A DNA stretch of 64,000 nucleotides from JAAYJG01 sp964450305. GTDB lineage: Bacteria > Bacillota > Clostridia > DSM-8532. This document shows, piece after piece, positions 8,832-17,189 of the stretch; position 1 is the stretch's first letter; each line of letters begins with the position of its first letter. Where the stretch lies: NCBI GenBank assembly GCA_964450305.1, contig CAYVFB010000006.1:12068-76067 (forward strand), given 5' to 3'. Position numbers and translations under genes: made by a program. The notes below the pieces were generated by a model. It saw only the letters and a program-made list of their open reading frames with translations. It ran no database searches and was not told the origin of the DNA.

Positions 8832-9824
8832 ATGAGTAAGTTTTTGGATCGCATCTCGGAACGCGCAAGATCCGACAAGAAGACGATAGTTTTGCCAGAA
8901 AGCACAGACATTCGCGTAGTTCAAGCTGCGTCCATGGTGATGCAAAGAGGAATCGCTAACGTTGTACTTGTAGGCGACAGGGAAAAAATTAAAAATTTAG
9001 CGGGAGATCTTGACTTATCAGGAGTATCCATTGTGAATCCGGATACCTCTGAAAAATTTGATGAGTATGTGAATTCTTTTTATGAAATGAGAAAACATAA
9101 GGGGATCACACCGGAAAAAGCCAGGGAAATCATGAAAAACCCGTTGTACTGGGGCGTCATGATGGTGAAAAAGGGCGAGGCTGATGGTATGGTTGCCGGG
9201 GCGGCTAACTCCACATCAGACACCTTAAGGCCCGCACTTCAAATCCTGAAAACAGCACCGGGCACAAAGCTTGTTTCGGCCTTTTTCATCATGGTTGTTC
9301 CCGATTGCGATTACGGCGAAAAAGGGGTATTCCTGTATGCCGACAGCGGTTTGGTAGAGAACCCGAATGCAGACGAATTGTCTGAAATCGCTATTTCCTC
9401 TGCAAAAACCTTTAAAAAGCTGGTTGAAGCCGAGCCAAAGGTTGCCATGCTGTCCTATTCAAGCTATGGCAGTGCTAAGAGCGAATTGACTGATAAAGTG
9501 ATCGAAGCCACCCGTCTTGCAAAGGAAAAAGCACCGGAGCTTATTCTGGACGGCGAGCTGCAGGTTGACGCAGCCATTATCCCCGGTGTCGCGAAATCAA
9601 AAGCACCCGGAAGCTCGCTTCAGGGAATGGCTAATACACTGGTCTTTCCAGATTTGAACTGTGGAAACATTGCGTACAAGCTGACACAGCGACTGGCGAA
9701 AGCCGATGCTTACGGTCCTGTTACCCAGGGAATCGCAAAACCGGTGAACGATTTGTCCCGCGGCTGCACCGCCGAAGATATCGTTGGGGTCGTCGCCATT
9801 ACCTGCGTACAGGCACAGGTTTAA
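8832..9824 (+). CDS. pta: Phosphate acetyltransferase
   Basis: 330 residues, the length of the short bacterial Pta type. It interconverts acetyl-CoA and acetyl phosphate. The N-terminus (MSKFLDRISERA, then KTIVLPEST) is typical, as are GVMMVKKGEADGMVAGA near residue 115 and APGSSLQGMANTLVFPDL near 262-279. The ATG at 8832 is preceded by AAGGAAGGA; an in-frame TTG at 8790 would add 14 residues not typical of the family. It is followed after 35 bases by ackA, giving the standard acetate-forming, ATP-yielding pathway of fermenting Clostridia. Confidence 0.96.
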   Translation: MSKFLDRISERARSDKKTIVLPESTDIRVVQAASMVMQRGIANVVLVGDREKIKNLAGDLDLSGVSIVNPDTSEKFDEYVNSFYEMRKHKGITPEKAREIMKNPLYWGVMMVKKGEADGMVAGAANSTSDTLRPALQILKTAPGTKLVSAFFIMVVPDCDYGEKGVFLYADSGLVENPNADELSEIAISSAKTFKKLVEAEPKVAMLSYSSYGSAKSELTDKVIEATRLAKEKAPELILDGELQVDAAIIPGVAKSKAPGSSLQGMANTLVFPDLNCGNIAYKLTQRLAKADAYGPVTQGIAKPVNDLSRGCTAEDIVGVVAITCVQAQV

Positions 9825-9859
9825 TCATATTAAGTAAGACTGGATGGGGGTTTACATGC

Positions 9860-11056
9860 ATGAAAGTTCTTGTAATTAATACCGGGAGCTCGTCGCTGAA
9901 ATATCAGCTGATCGATATGACAAACGAAGCGGTTCTGGCCAGAGGGCTGTGTGACAGAATCGGCCTTGAAGGCTCTTTCATCAGGCAGACAAACGAAGAT
10001 GGCAGTAAGTTTCAAAAGGAGATAGAACTGAATGATCATCACGATGCCATTAAGCAGGTGATCCATGCGCTGATAGACGATAAATATGGCGTTATTAAAA
10101 GCATGGACGAAATTTCTGCAGTGGGGCACCGTGTGGTTCATGGCGGCGAGAAGTTCTATAAGTCAGCTATCATCAACAAAGAAGTGATGAACACCATAGA
10201 AGAATGCATCGTTCTTGCACCGCTGCATAACGGACCGAACATGGTTGGCATTCAGGCTTGTAAAAAAATGATGCCTGATGTGCCCATGGTGGCTGTCTTT
10301 GATACGGCATTCCATCAGACCATGCCTAAGAAAGCTTTTATTTATCCGCTGCCCTATAGCCTGTATCAGGAAAAAGGGATTCGTCGGTATGGCTTTCACG
10401 GCACATCCCACAAATATGTGTCTGAAAGGGTTGCCATTCTGATGAACAAACCCTATGACAGCCTGAAAATCGTTACCTGCCACCTGGGCAATGGCTCGAG
10501 CATCTGCGCCATTCGTAACGGTATTGCTGTCGACACAAGCATGGGCTATACACCATTGGAAGGTGTCCCTATGGGTACACGCTGCGGCGTGATCGATCCG
10601 GCGATTGTTACGGGCCTGATCGAGCATGACAATTATGATGCGGCAATGCTGAACGAACTATTGAACAAGAAGTCCGGGATGTTGGGCATTTCAGGGATCA
10701 GCAGTGACTTCAGGGATCTGGATGATGCCGCGGAAAACGGTAACGAACGCGCCGAACTGGCTTTGGAAATATTCGCATATAGCGTGAAGAAGTATATTGG
10801 TTCATACGCGGCGGCCATGGGCGGCATCGACGCTTTGGTTTTCACTGCTGGAATCGGCGAAAACAACGGCGGCATCCGCAAAAGGGTTTTAGCAGGCCTT
10901 GAATTCCTGGGCATAGAGGTTGACGAAGAGAAAAACAACCTGAGGGGCCAGGAAATGGATATCAGCAAACCCGATGCCAAAGTGAGAACCTTTGTGATCC
11001 CGACCAATGAAGAGCTTGCCATTGCAAGAGAAACCGTTAAGCTTCTTCGGAAGTAA
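9860..11056 (+). CDS. ackA: Acetate kinase
   Basis: 398 residues, full length for the family. It transfers phosphate between acetyl phosphate and ADP, making ATP and acetate. Motifs include the N-terminal phosphate loop VINTGSSSLKYQL, HRVVHGGE near residue 92, FDTAFHQTMP near 149, HLGNGSSICA near 208 and FTAGIGENN near 325. It forms an operon with pta and is followed by a hairpin terminator at 11143. The GGGGG ribosome site lies about ten bases before the ATG. Confidence 0.97.
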   Translation: MKVLVINTGSSSLKYQLIDMTNEAVLARGLCDRIGLEGSFIRQTNEDGSKFQKEIELNDHHDAIKQVIHALIDDKYGVIKSMDEISAVGHRVVHGGEKFYKSAIINKEVMNTIEECIVLAPLHNGPNMVGIQACKKMMPDVPMVAVFDTAFHQTMPKKAFIYPLPYSLYQEKGIRRYGFHGTSHKYVSERVAILMNKPYDSLKIVTCHLGNGSSICAIRNGIAVDTSMGYTPLEGVPMGTRCGVIDPAIVTGLIEHDNYDAAMLNELLNKKSGMLGISGISSDFRDLDDAAENGNERAELALEIFAYSVKKYIGSYAAAMGGIDALVFTAGIGENNGGIRKRVLAGLEFLGIEVDEEKNNLRGQEMDISKPDAKVRTFVIPTNEELAIARETVKLLRK

Positions 11057-11142
11057 ACCGGATGGTGTTTTGCCCATGATGGGGCAGTGAACAACCATGA
11101 AAACTTCGAATTGACAAGGCATGAAATGGCATGATACATTTG

Positions 11143-11178
11143 TTAAGGTGAAGCTGATAGACGCTTCACCTTAATTTA
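11143..11178 (+). terminator. Terminator after ackA
   Basis: A perfect 12-bp stem, TTAAGGTGAAGC at 11143-11154 with GCTTCACCTTAA at 11163-11174, with an 8-base loop. The tail is short (TTTATC), so its strength is uncertain. Confidence 0.65.
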
Positions 11179-11235
11179 TCAAATGCTCGCAGCGCGTTGC
11201 ACACAAAACGCGCAAGGAAGGCGCTTTCAGCGCCC

Positions 11236-11272
11236 GCGTTTTGGCGCACAATTCGCGCAAGCGCTCATTGAA
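11236..11272 (-). repeat. Dispersed GC-rich 37-bp repeat, copy 1
   Basis: Read on the minus strand this segment is the same as 18532-18568 except for two C/T differences in 37 positions. It begins TTCAATGAGCGCTTGCG and ends GCGCCAAAA-C-GC. It lies between the ackA terminator and the aspartate kinase gene. The adjoining bases 11184-11235 are also GC-rich, with further self-complementary GCGC words. Confidence 0.7.
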
Positions 11273-11373
11273 ATGGTTTATATGGACAATATGCAGGCCG
11301 ATAATAGCAAGGAATAGAATAATACAAGAGAAATACAGGTTCATTCCCGGAGGAACAACTGGAGGGGCAATTT

Positions 11374-12723
11374 ATGAAGGTGTGTAAATTTGGCGGAACC
11401 TCGCTGGCTTCCGCAGAACAGGTAAAAAAAGTGTGTGATATCGTAACTTCCGATTCACAGCGTCGTTTGGTTGTTGTATCAGCGCCTGGCAAGGAAAATG
11501 ATCAGGATACAAAGGTTACCGATATGCTGATCATACTGGCTGAAACTTTTTTAAAAACGGGAGAATGCGAAAGGGAACTGATGGCTGTTGTTGGCCGTTA
11601 TGATAAAATTGCGAAGGGCTTGGGGATTGGTGACGAAATTGTCAGAGATATCGAAAATAATCTGAGAACCAGAATATCTCTGGGCTTTGATAACAAGGAA
11701 AAATTTGTGGATCGCATGAAGGCTGCCGGAGAAGATAATAGTGCCAGGCTGGTGGCGAAGTATCTGCAGACAAGAGGCTATGATGCCAAATATATCAACC
11801 CCAAAGACGCGGGGCTTTTCCTCAGCGATGAATACGGAAATGCAAGAGTGCTGCCGCAATCCTTTAAAAACCTTTCCAAGCTGAAAAAGATGGAGGGCTT
11901 GTTGATCTTCCCGGGGTTCTTTGGCTATTCACTGACAGGTGAGGTAGTGACATTCCCGCGCGGAGGATCAGACATTACCGGCTCGATTCTGGCAGCATCG
12001 GTGGAGGCAAAGGTGTATGAAAACTTTACAGACGTGGATTCGGTCTTTGCGGCAAACCCAAAGCTTATCAAAAATCCGAAGGCGATCTCCGAGCTGACCT
12101 ACCGTGAAATGCGCGAATTGGCGTATGCCGGTTTTTCCATCCTGCATGAAGAGACCCTGGCACCAGTAATCAAAAAGGGCATTCCAGTGAATATCCGAAA
12201 TACCAATAACCCCAATGCACCCGGGACAATGATTGTGACAAACCGTGAGATCAAGAACGGGCCTGTCGCAGGAATTGCAGGAGCCGGAGGCTTTCTGTCG
12301 ATCAACATTCATAAATATATGATGAACCGTGAAATTGGCTTTGGCCGTAAGGTTCTGCGCATTCTCGAGGAAGAGTCTCTTCCTTTCGAGCATATCCCCT
12401 CCGGAATCGATGACATCTCAGTGATCCTGCGGCAACGGTATATTGATGAAGATACCCTGTCCAGAATCATGGAGCGAATTGCCCACGATTTGCAGGTGGA
12501 CAGCATCACCATCGGCTACAATCTTGCCCTGGTGATGGTGGTTGGTGAGGGAATGCTGCGCTCGGTAGGCGTTGCAAGCCGCGCAACAACAGCGTTAGCC
12601 AAAGGCGGGGTGAACATCCAGATGATCAACCAGGGTTCCTCCGAGGTAAGTATCATGTTCGGAGTGGACGAAGCTGACGTGGATAACGCAATTATCTCCC
12701 TGTACAATGAATTCTTCAACTAA
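11374..12723 (+). CDS. Aspartate kinase
   Basis: 449 residues. It phosphorylates aspartate, the first step to lysine, threonine and methionine. The N-terminus KFGGTSLAS is the amino acid kinase signature; VVVSAPGKEN follows near residue 32 and FPRGGSDITGSILA near 195. The C-terminal third carries tandem ACT-like regulatory segments, ending with SVGVASRATTALAKGGVNIQMINQGSSE. The length and VDSITIGYNLALVMVVGEGM segment resemble the clostridial monofunctional class with large catalytic domain; which feedback inhibitor applies cannot be read from the sequence. GGAGGGG precedes the ATG, and a terminator follows at 12820. Confidence 0.93.
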   Translation: MKVCKFGGTSLASAEQVKKVCDIVTSDSQRRLVVVSAPGKENDQDTKVTDMLIILAETFLKTGECERELMAVVGRYDKIAKGLGIGDEIVRDIENNLRTRISLGFDNKEKFVDRMKAAGEDNSARLVAKYLQTRGYDAKYINPKDAGLFLSDEYGNARVLPQSFKNLSKLKKMEGLLIFPGFFGYSLTGEVVTFPRGGSDITGSILAASVEAKVYENFTDVDSVFAANPKLIKNPKAISELTYREMRELAYAGFSILHEETLAPVIKKGIPVNIRNTNNPNAPGTMIVTNREIKNGPVAGIAGAGGFLSINIHKYMMNREIGFGRKVLRILEEESLPFEHIPSGIDDISVILRQRYIDEDTLSRIMERIAHDLQVDSITIGYNLALVMVVGEGMLRSVGVASRATTALAKGGVNIQMINQGSSEVSIMFGVDEADVDNAIISLYNEFFN

Positions 12724-12733
12724 TTCACACCGA

Positions 12734-12764
12734 ATTTACACTGGGGACAGGTTCCAGTGTAAAT
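12734..12764 (+). repeat. 31-bp palindromic REP-like element, copy 1
   Basis: Arms ATTTACACTGG (12734-12744) and CCAGTGTAAAT (12754-12764) are perfectly complementary around the core GGACAGGTT. It starts ten bases after the aspartate kinase stop. Five other copies in the window keep the core and most of the arms. Confidence 0.85.
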
Positions 12765-12819
12765 AAACTTGCACCTGGCGGGGCACAGGCTTAAGCGTAA
12801 TAAAGTAAAATAAAAAAAT

Positions 12820-12864
12820 GAACTCGGGAAAAGGCCATCAAAACCTTACCTGAGTTCTTTTTTT
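12820..12864 (+). terminator. Terminator after aspartate kinase
   Basis: GAACTCGGG at 12820-12828 pairs with CCTGAGTTC at 12849-12857 (one G-U pair), with additional AAGG/CCTT pairing inside and a run of seven to eight T residues. Confidence 0.85.
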
Positions 12865-12939
12865 GCTCATGAGAAAATTCCAGGCTTAAATATATCATCG
12901 GTCCATCACCTATGGAAACTTCTTTTTATACTTCAAATA

Positions 12940-13116
12940 TTAGCTTTTCAGCAAAGTATCCTTTCTTTCAGACCCATGTGAAGAAAGAAAAGTTTTGCAG
13001 CCTGTTTGAATGAGCTTGTCCCAGCTGTTCACCATCATGGAAGGATCGTCCACGAATGGTGGATTCAGTATATTATAACCGACTATTCTTAACAGTGCTT
13101 GTTTTCTCTTTGTTTT
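12940..13116 (-). pseudogene. Fragment resembling the C-terminus of a metallo-beta-lactamase-fold hydrolase
   Basis: On the minus strand a 59-codon open frame between stops encodes a peptide with NPPFVDDPSMMVNSWDKLI then a TGCKTFLSSHG segment and a TLLKS end. This matches the C-terminal pattern of MBL-fold hydrolases (SxxKLLxxGAxxIxxxHG). There is no start codon or ribosome site in a sensible place, and the catalytic HxHxDH region is absent, so I read it as a decayed remnant. The identification rests on about 40 residues. Confidence 0.4.
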
Positions 13117-13203
13117 TTAATGCAAGACAGACGCTCCCACCGGTTCCAACCTTTTTGAGTGAAAATCTTGTATGATTTTTTCCACGTTCCCCGAATCAAA
13201 ACA

Positions 13204-13233
13204 TTGACAGCTTGGTGTAAATGTGCATATAAT
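13204..13233 (+). promoter_or_regulatory. Consensus sigma-A promoter of the aro operon
   Basis: A perfect TTGACA at 13204-13209, an 18-base spacer and a perfect TATAAT at 13228-13233. It lies about 30 bases upstream of the leader peptide start and is the best promoter match in the window. Confidence 0.88.
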
Positions 13234-13262
13234 AGAAAAAAACCATTGGAGGAACCTGATTG

Positions 13263-13385
13263 ATGGAAATCCTCAGAAGCATTTTCGCTTTCGCTTTTTT
13301 TTACTTTTTTACCCTGGCTTTTTACTTTACGTACTTTAGACCGGGTAATTTCATATGTGGAAAAAAGCAGATATCAATGGGGTAA
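13263..13385 (+). CDS. Phe/Tyr-rich leader peptide of the aro operon (attenuator)
   Basis: A 40-codon frame with a GGAGG site (13248-13252) ten bases before the ATG; an in-frame TTG directly before the ATG would give a spacing of seven. Residues 8-25 read FAFAFFYFFTLAFYFTYF: nine Phe and three Tyr in 18 positions. It sits between a consensus promoter and an intrinsic terminator, upstream of DAHP synthase. By analogy with enterobacterial pheL, ribosome stalling at Phe (and Tyr) codons when charged tRNA is short would favour read-through. It is too short for ordinary gene finders. The codon composition makes chance an unlikely explanation, but translation is not shown. Confidence 0.8.
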   Translation: MEILRSIFAFAFFYFFTLAFYFTYFRPGNFICGKKQISMG

Positions 13386-13405
13386 TATACAACGCAGGAA
13401 TGAAC

Positions 13406-13436
13406 AGAGGCTCGATTGTGAGCCTCTTTATTTTTT
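13406..13436 (+). terminator. Attenuator terminator upstream of aroF
   Basis: AGAGGCTC at 13406-13413 pairs perfectly with GAGCCTCT at 13420-13427 around a 6-base loop, followed by TTATTTTTT. It lies 20 bases after the leader peptide stop and 128 bases before aroF, so it would cut transcription before the first structural gene unless prevented. Confidence 0.85.
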
Positions 13437-13563
13437 CCCGAAAATCCATTTCCTGCTGATGGAACGGGCTTAAGAAGTACATAAAAGTGTGCATGTTAGT
13501 GAACTTAATGAACGCATTTTTGCAAGGTTTGAAAATTTTTACAGTTAAAGGGGAGGACGAAAT

Positions 13564-14583
13564 ATGGTAGTTGTACTGAAACCAAATGTATCCATTGAAA
13601 AAAGGAATGAACTAATCCGTCAGATCGAGTCCATGGGTGTGAAGGTTCAGATCACGGAAGGAACTGAAACCTCCATCCTTGGGTTGATCGGAGATACGAC
13701 AAACCTGAATAAATACACCATTGCTTCCAATGAAATCGTTGCGAACATTCTGCGGGTTCAAGAGCCGTTTAAGAAAGCGAATAAAATGTTCAAGCCCGAT
13801 GACACGATCATTGAGGTGGGTGGAAGAAAAATCGGCGAAGGCCATTTCTGTGTCATGACGGGCCCCTGTTCGGTGGAAAGCGAAGACCAGATAGAAGGCA
13901 TTGCAAAGGCTGTGAAGGAAAACGGGGCAACCTTTTTACGCGGCGGTGCATACAAGCCAAGATCCTCACCGTATGCTTTCCAGGGGCTTGGCCTGGAAGG
14001 GCTGGAATATTTGAAGCATGCCCGTGAAAGAACCGGTCTGCCGATTGTTTCTGAAATCATGTCGGTGGACATGGTGGATCGCTTTGCCGAAGATGTGGAT
14101 ATCATCCAGGTGGGCGCAAGAAACATGCAGAACTTTGTGCTGCTGAAGGAATTGGGGAAAATCAGAAAGCCCATCCTATTAAAGCGCGGTCTTGCTGCCA
14201 CCATTGAGGAATGGCTGATGAGCGCCGAATATATTCTCAGTGAGGGAAATGAACAGGTGATCCTGTGTGAAAGAGGCATTCGCACCTTTGAGACCTACAC
14301 CCGTAATACCCTTGATATCAGTGCAGTTCCGGCTATTAAAAAGCTCAGCCATCTGCCGGTGATCGTCGATCCCAGCCATGCCACCGGAAAGGCCTGGATG
14401 GTGGAAACCATGTCAAAGGCAGCGGTGGTTGCCGGGGCTGACGGTGTGATTATAGAAGTGCACAACAATCCATCCCGTGCTTTGTGCGACGGGCAGCAAT
14501 CCATCACCCCGGAACAGTTCCAGCATTTAATGATTAAGCTGAGAAAGCTGATAGAAATTGAAGGGAAAAAGCTGGAAGGATAG
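13564..14583 (+). CDS. aroF: 3-deoxy-7-phosphoheptulonate (DAHP) synthase, AroF type
   Basis: 339 residues. It condenses phosphoenolpyruvate with erythrose 4-phosphate, the first shikimate-pathway step. The N-terminal 70 or so residues form the ferredoxin-like regulatory domain found in this class (MVVVLKPNVSIE...), which is commonly a site of aromatic feedback. The catalytic barrel carries GPCSVESEDQI near residue 101, LRGGAYKPRSSPYAFQG near 126-142, and VDPSHATGKAWMV near 273. GGGGAGGA precedes the ATG. It is the first structural gene of the operon behind the leader-peptide attenuator. Confidence 0.95.
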   Translation: MVVVLKPNVSIEKRNELIRQIESMGVKVQITEGTETSILGLIGDTTNLNKYTIASNEIVANILRVQEPFKKANKMFKPDDTIIEVGGRKIGEGHFCVMTGPCSVESEDQIEGIAKAVKENGATFLRGGAYKPRSSPYAFQGLGLEGLEYLKHARERTGLPIVSEIMSVDMVDRFAEDVDIIQVGARNMQNFVLLKELGKIRKPILLKRGLAATIEEWLMSAEYILSEGNEQVILCERGIRTFETYTRNTLDISAVPAIKKLSHLPVIVDPSHATGKAWMVETMSKAAVVAGADGVIIEVHNNPSRALCDGQQSITPEQFQHLMIKLRKLIEIEGKKLEG

Positions 14584-14618
14584 TCATTTTACTACTGGGA
14601 GGTATGGCGTTAATGCTC

Positions 14619-14765
14619 TGCGGCGATAGTGAAGAAAAGCCTTAACTACAGTGATGGTTAGCTTGAATGTTTTACAGTAGCCACAGTGAAGAAAGCTTTA
14701 ACCGCAGGAATGGTTAACTTGTATGCTTACCGCAGCGAAAATGCAGAGAAGCCTTAACCACAGTG
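14619..14765 (+). repeat. Degenerate tandem repeat (about 57-bp unit) between aroF and aroB
   Basis: Two full units and part of a third share GTGAAGAAAGC(C/T)TTAAC, then CAG(T/G)(G/A)ATGGTTA and ACTTGTATG-like words: units begin near 14628, 14685 and 14738. There is no ribosome site that would make them a separate gene. The frame of aroB happens to be open through the last unit, but the aroB start is better placed at 14843. Confidence 0.65.
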
Positions 14766-14842
14766 GTGGTATGGCAGGGATTAGCGAGGTTGAGACAGAC
14801 TCAGCAGGTGCTGCCAGCCAGCCCGGGAAAAGGAGTGTAACC

Positions 14843-15922
14843 ATGAAAGAGTTATCTGTGAAACTGGCTCATAAAACATACCCCATCCTCATTGAAAACA
14901 ACCTGTTTCAAAGGGCAGGAGAGGTCATTCAGGGCTTCTTTCCCGGAAGGAAGGTTTTTATTGTCACCGACAGTAACCTTGCCTCTGTTTACGGGTCGGT
15001 GCTTGTTGAACAGCTTGCGAAACTGAACATTCAAGCCGGATTGTATACCTATCCGGCAGGGGAAACAAGTAAAAGCCACGAACAGCTCTTAAAAATGTAC
15101 GAAGTCTTCAGCCAGGCTGAAATCACCAGAAAGGATGTTGTGGTCGCCCTGGGTGGCGGAGTAACCGGTGACATGACCGGGTTTGCGGCATCCACCTGGC
15201 TTCGTGGCACCGGGTTTGTGCAAATTCCAACCTCTCTGTTAGCCATGGTGGATTCCAGTATTGGCGGCAAGGTTGCGGTGAATCTGCCTGTTGGAAAGAA
15301 CCTTGTCGGAACCTTCTATCATCCCGAGGTAGTGCTGATTGATCCTTTGATGCTGAACACCTTGCCCGACAGGCATTTCGCCGATGGAATGGCCGAAGTG
15401 ATCAAGCATGGCTGCATTCGAGACAAGGAAATGTTTGACTGGCTGGATAAGCTGGGAAGCCGTAAGGGCTTTATGGAGCATGCGGAAGAGCTCATCTGCC
15501 GCAACTGCGATATTAAAAGACAGGTTGTACAGCAGGATGAACGGGAAACCGGTTTACGGATGCTCCTGAACTTTGGCCACACATTTGGTCATGCCATTGA
15601 AAAGGTATTCCATTATGAGAAGTATACTCACGGAGAGGCTATTTCCATGGGTATGGTGTTTGCAGCCGAGCTGTCCAACAAGCTTGGATATTGCGATGAA
15701 GAAGTTGTACGGAAAATACGTGCATTGATAACCCGGTATCAGTTACCGACAGATTGGCCGGAGGTTGATCCCGAAAAAATAAAGAGTGCCGTTTTACTGG
15801 ATAAAAAAGCTCAGACCAATGACCTGTACCTGGTGCTGATCAAGGGTATTGGTGATGCGGTTTTGGAAAAGTATCCAAAACAGAGAGTTGAGGAGTGGAT
15901 CGATGAAAAACTTAACCATTAA
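14843..15922 (+). CDS. aroB: 3-dehydroquinate synthase
   Basis: 359 residues. NAD- and metal-dependent cyclisation of DAHP to 3-dehydroquinate. The NAD-binding region GGGVTGDMTGFAAST is near residues 95-109, and the metal/substrate residues lie in KHGCIRD near 181 and NFGHTFGHAIE near 238-248. The ATG at 14843 follows AAGGAG and gives the usual N-terminus; the open frame extends 40 codons upstream into repeat sequence, which I exclude. The 3' end overlaps the aroA start by 20 bases. Confidence 0.95.
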   Translation: MKELSVKLAHKTYPILIENNLFQRAGEVIQGFFPGRKVFIVTDSNLASVYGSVLVEQLAKLNIQAGLYTYPAGETSKSHEQLLKMYEVFSQAEITRKDVVVALGGGVTGDMTGFAASTWLRGTGFVQIPTSLLAMVDSSIGGKVAVNLPVGKNLVGTFYHPEVVLIDPLMLNTLPDRHFADGMAEVIKHGCIRDKEMFDWLDKLGSRKGFMEHAEELICRNCDIKRQVVQQDERETGLRMLLNFGHTFGHAIEKVFHYEKYTHGEAISMGMVFAAELSNKLGYCDEEVVRKIRALITRYQLPTDWPEVDPEKIKSAVLLDKKAQTNDLYLVLIKGIGDAVLEKYPKQRVEEWIDEKLNH

Positions 15923-17189
15923 GCCATCACGGCTGTCGGGAACCATTCATATTCCGCCTTCCAAAAGCATGGCGCACCGGGCGGTGATCTGTGCATTCCT
16001 GTCCGAAGGGGAGAGCCGGATTGATAATGTGGAGCTGTCCGAAGATATCATCGCCACCTGTCGTGCCGTTGAAGCTCTTGGTGGGGATATGGATATCCTT
16101 GAAAGCAATATTCCAGGCCGAAAGATGCTGGTGATCCGTGGCAAAGGAACAGTGAAGATCAAAAAAAAGCTTATCAATTGTGGTGAGTCCGGAACCACTG
16201 CCCGTTTTATAATACCGATTACGCGGCTGACCGCTGATGAGGTTGTGATAACCGGTGAGGGGAAGCTGACCCAAAGGCCTTTCGGTGTTTTTTATGAAAT
16301 CTTTGATATCAAGAACATTCAGTATCAAACACAAGCCGGGAAACTTCCTTTAACGATGAAAGGGGCAATTAAGCCAGGTATCTTCAGTATCAGAGGGGAT
16401 GTCAGCTCTCAGTTTATATCAGGGCTGCTGCTTGCCTTGCCACTATTGCCGGGTGACTCAGTGATCGAGCTGACAACGCCGCCTGAATCGATAGGTTATA
16501 TTGATATGACGCTCCAAATGCAAAAAATGTTTGGTATTCGCATTGATTTTGATCGGGTGGAAAATAAATTTTTCATTCCCGGCTGGCAGAAATATAAACC
16601 TCAGCATTATCAGGTGGAAGGGGACTGGTCCCAGGCGGCCTTTTGGCTGGCAGCCGGGGTAATTTCCGGCCCGGTGGCAATTGACGGGCTAAACCCGGAC
16701 TCCCTTCAGGGCGATAAGGTAATAGAAGCCTTTTTACAACGAATGGGGGCTAACCTCGCGTGGCAGGAAAACTTGCTGGTCGCGCAGGAAAGCCGGCTGA
16801 AAGGGATTCGAATGGATGTTTCACAGTGCCCGGATCTGGTTCCGGTACTGGCAATCCTGGGAAGTGTCGCTGATGGGAATACAGAAATAGTGAATGCGGC
16901 AAGGCTTCGAATCAAGGAATGCGACCGTTTGAAGGCAATCACCACAGAATTGAAGGCTCTGGGGGTAAAAATAACTGAGCAGCAAGACAGCCTTTCAATT
17001 GATGGAAATAAGAAGCTAACAGGCGGAAGGGTATATGGCTGGAACGATCACCGCATTGTCATGGCAACAGCCATAGCAGCAGCCACTTGTGAGAAAAATA
17101 CTACGATTGAAGGCTCCCAGGCCGTCAACAAATCGTACCCTTCTTTCTGGGAGCATTATCAAGGGTTGGGAGGCAAAGTCTGTGAGTAG
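15903..17189 (+). CDS. aroA: 3-phosphoshikimate 1-carboxyvinyltransferase (EPSP synthase)
   Basis: 428 residues. It adds the enolpyruvyl group of PEP to shikimate 3-phosphate. Motifs: PPSKSMAHRA near residue 16, NCGESGTTARF near 88, SSQFISGLLLALPLL near 165, and RIKECDRLKA near 336. The ATG is inside the end of aroB, with TTGAGGAG upstream, indicating translational coupling. The aroC GTG overlaps the stop by eight bases. The family includes both glyphosate-sensitive and tolerant classes; I cannot decide between them from motifs alone. Confidence 0.95.
   Translation: MKNLTIKPSRLSGTIHIPPSKSMAHRAVICAFLSEGESRIDNVELSEDIIATCRAVEALGGDMDILESNIPGRKMLVIRGKGTVKIKKKLINCGESGTTARFIIPITRLTADEVVITGEGKLTQRPFGVFYEIFDIKNIQYQTQAGKLPLTMKGAIKPGIFSIRGDVSSQFISGLLLALPLLPGDSVIELTTPPESIGYIDMTLQMQKMFGIRIDFDRVENKFFIPGWQKYKPQHYQVEGDWSQAAFWLAAGVISGPVAIDGLNPDSLQGDKVIEAFLQRMGANLAWQENLLVAQESRLKGIRMDVSQCPDLVPVLAILGSVADGNTEIVNAARLRIKECDRLKAITTELKALGVKITEQQDSLSIDGNKKLTGGRVYGWNDHRIVMATAIAAATCEKNTTIEGSQAVNKSYPSFWEHYQGLGGKVCE

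Noticed and set aside
13204..13563. T-box leader upstream of aroF
   Set aside because: The T-box core (AGGGTGGNACCGCG-like) and specifier-loop layout are not present; the leader peptide and terminator explain the region better.
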